From NCBI GenBank assembly GCA_001818705.1, contig MHJM01000025.1:5729-23326 (forward strand): a DNA stretch of 17,598 nucleotides. The letters are read 5' to 3'. Positions 14,987-17,598 of this stretch are shown here, piece by piece (position 1 is the stretch's first letter; every line of letters starts with the position of its first letter). The notes under the pieces were generated by a model. That model was not told the origin of the DNA. It made no database searches and saw nothing but the letters and a program-made list of their open reading frames with translations. Source of the DNA: Candidatus Harrisonbacteria bacterium RIFCSPLOWO2_02_FULL_45_10c (GTDB lineage: Bacteria > Patescibacteriota > Minisyncoccia > UBA6257 > 02-FULL-45-10c). Made by a program: the position numbers and the translations under genes.

Positions 14987-15634
14987 ATGGTCAAGGCAAA
15001 GAATACTAAACAAATGAATTTTTGGGGCGGTGAGCCAGGCCGAGCCTACGTTGATCGTAATCCTCTGAATCTCCAAGAGTCAGACATTCTTTATCTAAGA
15101 GATTATGGCATTACTCGAAGAGAGCTTAATGAAAGATTTTTAGGAGATTTAAATCACGGCTTAAAAATTTTAGAAGTAGGCGCCAATATCGGGTTGCAGC
15201 TGGAATTACTCCGGCTGATGGGATTTAAAAACCTTTTAGGAATTGAATTGAATAATTATGCGGTAGAAAAAGCAAAAAAACTTCATCCGCAAATAGATGT
15301 TATTAGGGGTTCCGCTTTTGATTTGCCGTTTTGCGATGGATATTTTGATTTAGCTTATACTTCTGGCGTGTTAATTCATATTGACCCCAAAGACTTGCCG
15401 GAAGTTTTAGATGGAATCTATCGGGTTACTAACCGTTATATTTGGTGCTATGAATTTGCCGCCCGGGAACCAGTAGAAATTGCTTATCGGGACAAGCAAG
15501 AACTTTTCTGGAAACAAGATTTTTTAAAGCTTTATACCAGCCGATTTCCAGATCTTAAAATCGTAAAGTCTGAAGAGCTTCCGGTCTTAAATAGTAAAAA
15601 TTTCAGCCAAATGTTTTTGTTGGAAAAAAATTAA
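14987..15634 (+). CDS. Methyltransferase resembling the pseudaminic-acid-associated methylase family
   Basis: A 215-residue SAM methyltransferase. The N-terminal NFWGGEPGRAYVDRN (11-25) is the mark I associate with methylases found next to pseudaminic acid genes (TIGR03587-like, from memory). Motif I is ILEVGANIG (61-69), followed by the acidic GIELNNYA (85-92). DLPFCDGYFDLAYTSGVLIHI (112-132) includes motif II. It lies between the HisF-like and WbpG-like genes, with 20- and 19-base spacers, so it splits the amidination trio. It may methylate the amidine, the amino group or a hydroxyl of the same sugar; this is inference. There is no SD. Confidence 0.78.
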   Translation: MVKAKNTKQMNFWGGEPGRAYVDRNPLNLQESDILYLRDYGITRRELNERFLGDLNHGLKILEVGANIGLQLELLRLMGFKNLLGIELNNYAVEKAKKLHPQIDVIRGSAFDLPFCDGYFDLAYTSGVLIHIDPKDLPEVLDGIYRVTNRYIWCYEFAAREPVEIAYRDKQELFWKQDFLKLYTSRFPDLKIVKSEELPVLNSKNFSQMFLLEKN

Positions 15635-15653
15635 AAATAATTTTAATAAAAAT

Positions 15654-16844
15654 ATGACTTTTCAATATTGCAATAAATGCGTGATGCCGAATACTAAACC
15701 CGATCTTTCTTTCGATAAAGAGGGAGTTTGCGACGCTTGTCGATCTGCGGAATTAAAAGATACGATTGATTGGAACGCGCGCCAAAAGGAGTTCGAGGAG
15801 TTGGTGGAAAAATTTCGCAATAAGGAAGGATCCAACTACGATTGCATAGTTCCGGTTAGCGGAGGAAAAGACAGCCATTATCAGGTTTATATGGCAAAAA
15901 AATACGGGTTGAATCCTTTATTGGTGTGTTTTGAGACTAACAAATTGACTCCTTTGGGCAGAAAAAATATGGATAATATTAAGAGCGCTTTTGGCGGATC
16001 GGATATGATAGTTTTTGAAAGAAATCCCCATGTTTATAAAAAAATGTGTTTTGAAGGGTTTAAGCGGGTGGGCGATGATTTTTGGCCGAATCATCTGGGG
16101 ATTTTTACGGTACCGGTGCGTTTAGCGGTTAAATTGAAAATTCCTCTGATAATTTGGGGTGAAAATTCGCAATTAGAGTATGGCGGCCCTAAGGCGGCGC
16201 GCATGACTAATGTTTTGAATCGCCGATGGTTGGAGGAATTTGGCGGACTGCTTGGCAATCGGGTGGAGGATATGGTTAATATTAATGGCATCCGCAAGGA
16301 GGATTTGATTTCTTATACCTATCCTTCGGACGAGGAATTAAAAAAAGTGGGCATTACCGGAGTTTTTCTTGGTTATTATTTTAAATGGGATGCGCGCCGC
16401 CAATTGGAGATCGTGAAACGGCACGGTTTTAAGGTTAAAGAGGACAGCCCCGTTGAAGGAACCTATGTTAACTATGAGAATCTAGACGATAATCTGGTTG
16501 CTATCCATGATTATTTGAAATACGTTAAATTTGGGTTTGGCCGGACGACTGATCTTGTCTGTTTGGACATTCGAAATAATCGGATTAGCCGCGCGGAAGG
16601 AGTTGAATTAGCGAAAAAATACGACGGTAAGGTGCCTAATAAAGCTAAGCGGGAATTTTTGGAATTTTATGGAATCAGCGAAGAAGAGTTCAATGGCGTC
16701 ATCGACTCTTTTACCAATAAAGCGATTTTTCTGATCGATGAAAATGGGAATTTATTGCGCGATCAGGATGGCAATCTTGTTAAACGCTATCCGGATTACG
16801 GATTCGGCATTAAATCCTCAGTTTCCAAAGTAGCCGCAAGTTAA
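15654..16844 (+). CDS. N-acetyl sugar amidotransferase (WbpG/PseA/WbuX type)
   Basis: A 396-residue ATP-using enzyme of the PP-loop family that converts an acetamido group on a nucleotide sugar to an acetamidino group. The N-terminus has a four-cysteine cluster, YCNKCVMPNTKPDL (Cys6, Cys9) and GVCDACR (Cys26, Cys29), probably a metal site. The PP-loop VSGGKDSHY is at 68-76. WGENSQLEYGG (~168-178) and the YYFKWDARRQ stretch are also family-like. Ammonia should come from the HisH-like glutaminase through the HisF-like barrel, both encoded nearby. Family length is about 370-390, so it is full size. A 19-base AT-rich spacer precedes it, with no SD. The same family includes PseA, which makes acetamidino-pseudaminic acid. 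Which sugar is used here is not known. Confidence 0.9.
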   Translation: MTFQYCNKCVMPNTKPDLSFDKEGVCDACRSAELKDTIDWNARQKEFEELVEKFRNKEGSNYDCIVPVSGGKDSHYQVYMAKKYGLNPLLVCFETNKLTPLGRKNMDNIKSAFGGSDMIVFERNPHVYKKMCFEGFKRVGDDFWPNHLGIFTVPVRLAVKLKIPLIIWGENSQLEYGGPKAARMTNVLNRRWLEEFGGLLGNRVEDMVNINGIRKEDLISYTYPSDEELKKVGITGVFLGYYFKWDARRQLEIVKRHGFKVKEDSPVEGTYVNYENLDDNLVAIHDYLKYVKFGFGRTTDLVCLDIRNNRISRAEGVELAKKYDGKVPNKAKREFLEFYGISEEEFNGVIDSFTNKAIFLIDENGNLLRDQDGNLVKRYPDYGFGIKSSVSKVAAS

Positions 16845-16863
16845 ATAAGTTTATTAGATTTAT

Positions 16864-17475
16864 ATGGTTGTGATCATTGATTATGGAATGGGCAATCTTT
16901 TTTCCGTGGAAAATGCCATTAAATATTTTGGGGCAGAAGTTAAGATTTCTGATCAAAAAGAAGAAATTGAAAAAGCCGACAGGCTTATTTTGCCCGGCGT
17001 AGGGGCTTTTCCGGATGGAATGAAAAATTTGGAAAAATTGGGGATCATTGATGTCCTGAAAAAAGAAGCGCTTGAGAAAGAAAAACCCTTTTTGGGGATT
17101 TGTTTAGGAATGCAGCTTTTAGCGGCGGAAGGCGAAGAAAATATTTTAACTAAGGGGTTAGGGTGGGTTCCGGGGAAAGTGAAAAGACTTCAAGTTGATG
17201 AAAGGAAATTCAGGATTCCCCACGTTGGCTGGGATGACGTGATTCCTAAGAAGGATGGGATGTTATTTAAAGCGGTGAAGCAGCCAGTTTTTTATTTTGT
17301 GCATAGTTATCATTTGGTTCCGGAGGATTCTTCGGTGATTGCCGGAGTCTGCGATTACGGAGAGAGTTTTGCGGCTGCTATCCAAAAGGATAATATTTTC
17401 GGAGTCCAATTTCATCCGGAAAAAAGCCAAAAAAACGGCTTGGCGGTTTTGAAAAATTTTTTGGATTTTACTTGA
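16864..17475 (+). CDS. HisH-like glutamine amidotransferase subunit
   Basis: A 203-residue class I glutaminase that releases ammonia for the neighbouring HisF-like/WbpG-like pair. The triad is visible as Cys80 in GICLGMQLL and His184/Glu186 in GVQFHPEKS. The oxyanion-strand segment LPGVGAFPDG is at 43-52. The N-terminus IIDYGMGNLFSV (4-15) and the HVGWDDV segment (120-126) are typical of HisH. The length matches HisH. It lies two genes downstream of the HisF-like gene rather than next to it, with a 19-base spacer and no SD. Its neighbours point to glycan amidination, not histidine synthesis. Only the combination with a barrel lacking Asp11 makes that distinction; the glutaminase itself is ordinary. 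Confidence 0.9.
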   Translation: MVVIIDYGMGNLFSVENAIKYFGAEVKISDQKEEIEKADRLILPGVGAFPDGMKNLEKLGIIDVLKKEALEKEKPFLGICLGMQLLAAEGEENILTKGLGWVPGKVKRLQVDERKFRIPHVGWDDVIPKKDGMLFKAVKQPVFYFVHSYHLVPEDSSVIAGVCDYGESFAAAIQKDNIFGVQFHPEKSQKNGLAVLKNFLDFT

Positions 17476-17502
17476 TTTAAGGCTGTTTAATTAAGCAAAA
17501 CT

Positions 17503-17598
17503 ATGAGTGATGCTTTAGACGTTATTGTAGTATTAGGCGGCGGTCTTAAAAAGGATGCCAATGGCTGGCGAACCACTAATTTTGATGAAGGAGATAAC
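17503..17598 (+). CDS. YdcF/DUF218-like protein, N-terminal fragment cut by the right edge
   Basis: The first 32 residues are in frame to the last base. The segment DVIVVLGGGLKKD (6-18) matches the opening strand and Gly-rich loop of the DUF218/YdcF/SanA family, small proteins often found near envelope genes and of uncertain chemistry. It lies 27 bases after the HisH-like stop on the same strand, so it is likely part of the operon. There is no SD. The assignment rests on a short motif only. Confidence 0.6.
   Translation, partial: MSDALDVIVVLGGGLKKDANGWRTTNFDEGDN

Noticed and set aside
14217..17475. hisF and hisH of a histidine operon
   Set aside because: Asp11 is replaced by Thr in the HisF-like protein, no other his genes are present, and the neighbours are an N-acetyl sugar amidotransferase and a PseC-type enzyme.
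1..17598. UGA read as an amino acid, as in some CPR lineages
   Set aside because: Genes end at UGA exactly where their families end (aldehyde dehydrogenase, ABC exporter, HisH-like), and no conserved position needs UGA decoding.

Overview
The window looks like an accessory surface-glycan locus from a bacterium with moderate-to-low GC. A Patescibacteria/CPR lineage such as Parcubacteria is my best guess, with modest confidence. The reasons are short AT-rich spacers, compact genes, and plus-strand genes that mostly start without a Shine-Dalgarno (SD) sequence. UGA ends several genes and is never read through, so the UGA=Gly code of Gracilibacteria/Absconditabacteria does not apply. I saw no tRNA, rRNA, insertion sequence, CRISPR or prophage genes. 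There is no gene-free stretch over 300 bases; the two largest gaps (228 and 167 bases) are described below.

Left edge (1-2747): the C-terminal half of an aldehyde dehydrogenase converges on a minus-strand B12-type radical SAM gene, with a minus-strand terminator between them. The radical SAM gene has a TTG start, the only strong SD in the window (AGGAGG) and a near-consensus promoter. Behind it, 2552-2731 holds a second, very good minus-strand promoter, a compact set of competing inverted repeats that looks like a small RNA or attenuator, and a weaker plus-strand promoter sharing the -35 region.

First plus-strand operon (2748-10860): transketolase, ABC exporter (MsbA/PglK type), two tandem paralogous capsule-type glycosyltransferases (KEHP motif), an SpsF-like cytidylyltransferase and a SAM methyltransferase. 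Spacers are 1-20 bases, with one ATGA overlap. A convergent TylF/MycF-type methyltransferase (10844-11500) overlaps the end of the operon by 17 bases.

Second plus-strand operon (11668 to the right edge): NDP-sugar epimerase/dehydratase, RmlC-like cupin isomerase, PseC-type aminotransferase, HisF-like barrel, a methyltransferase like the one associated with pseudaminic acid loci, an N-acetyl sugar amidotransferase (WbpG/PseA type), a HisH-like glutaminase and the start of a YdcF/DUF218 protein. The HisF-like protein lacks the Asp that is catalytic in histidine biosynthesis. Together with HisH and WbpG it forms the known trio that turns an acetamido group on a sugar into an acetamidino group.

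Taken together, the genes appear to make, modify (amination, amidination, methylation), export and transfer an unusual amino sugar, possibly an acetamidino-bearing sugar of the pseudaminic or legionaminic kind. PseB, PseH, PseG and PseI homologues are not in the window, so the final sugar cannot be fixed from here.
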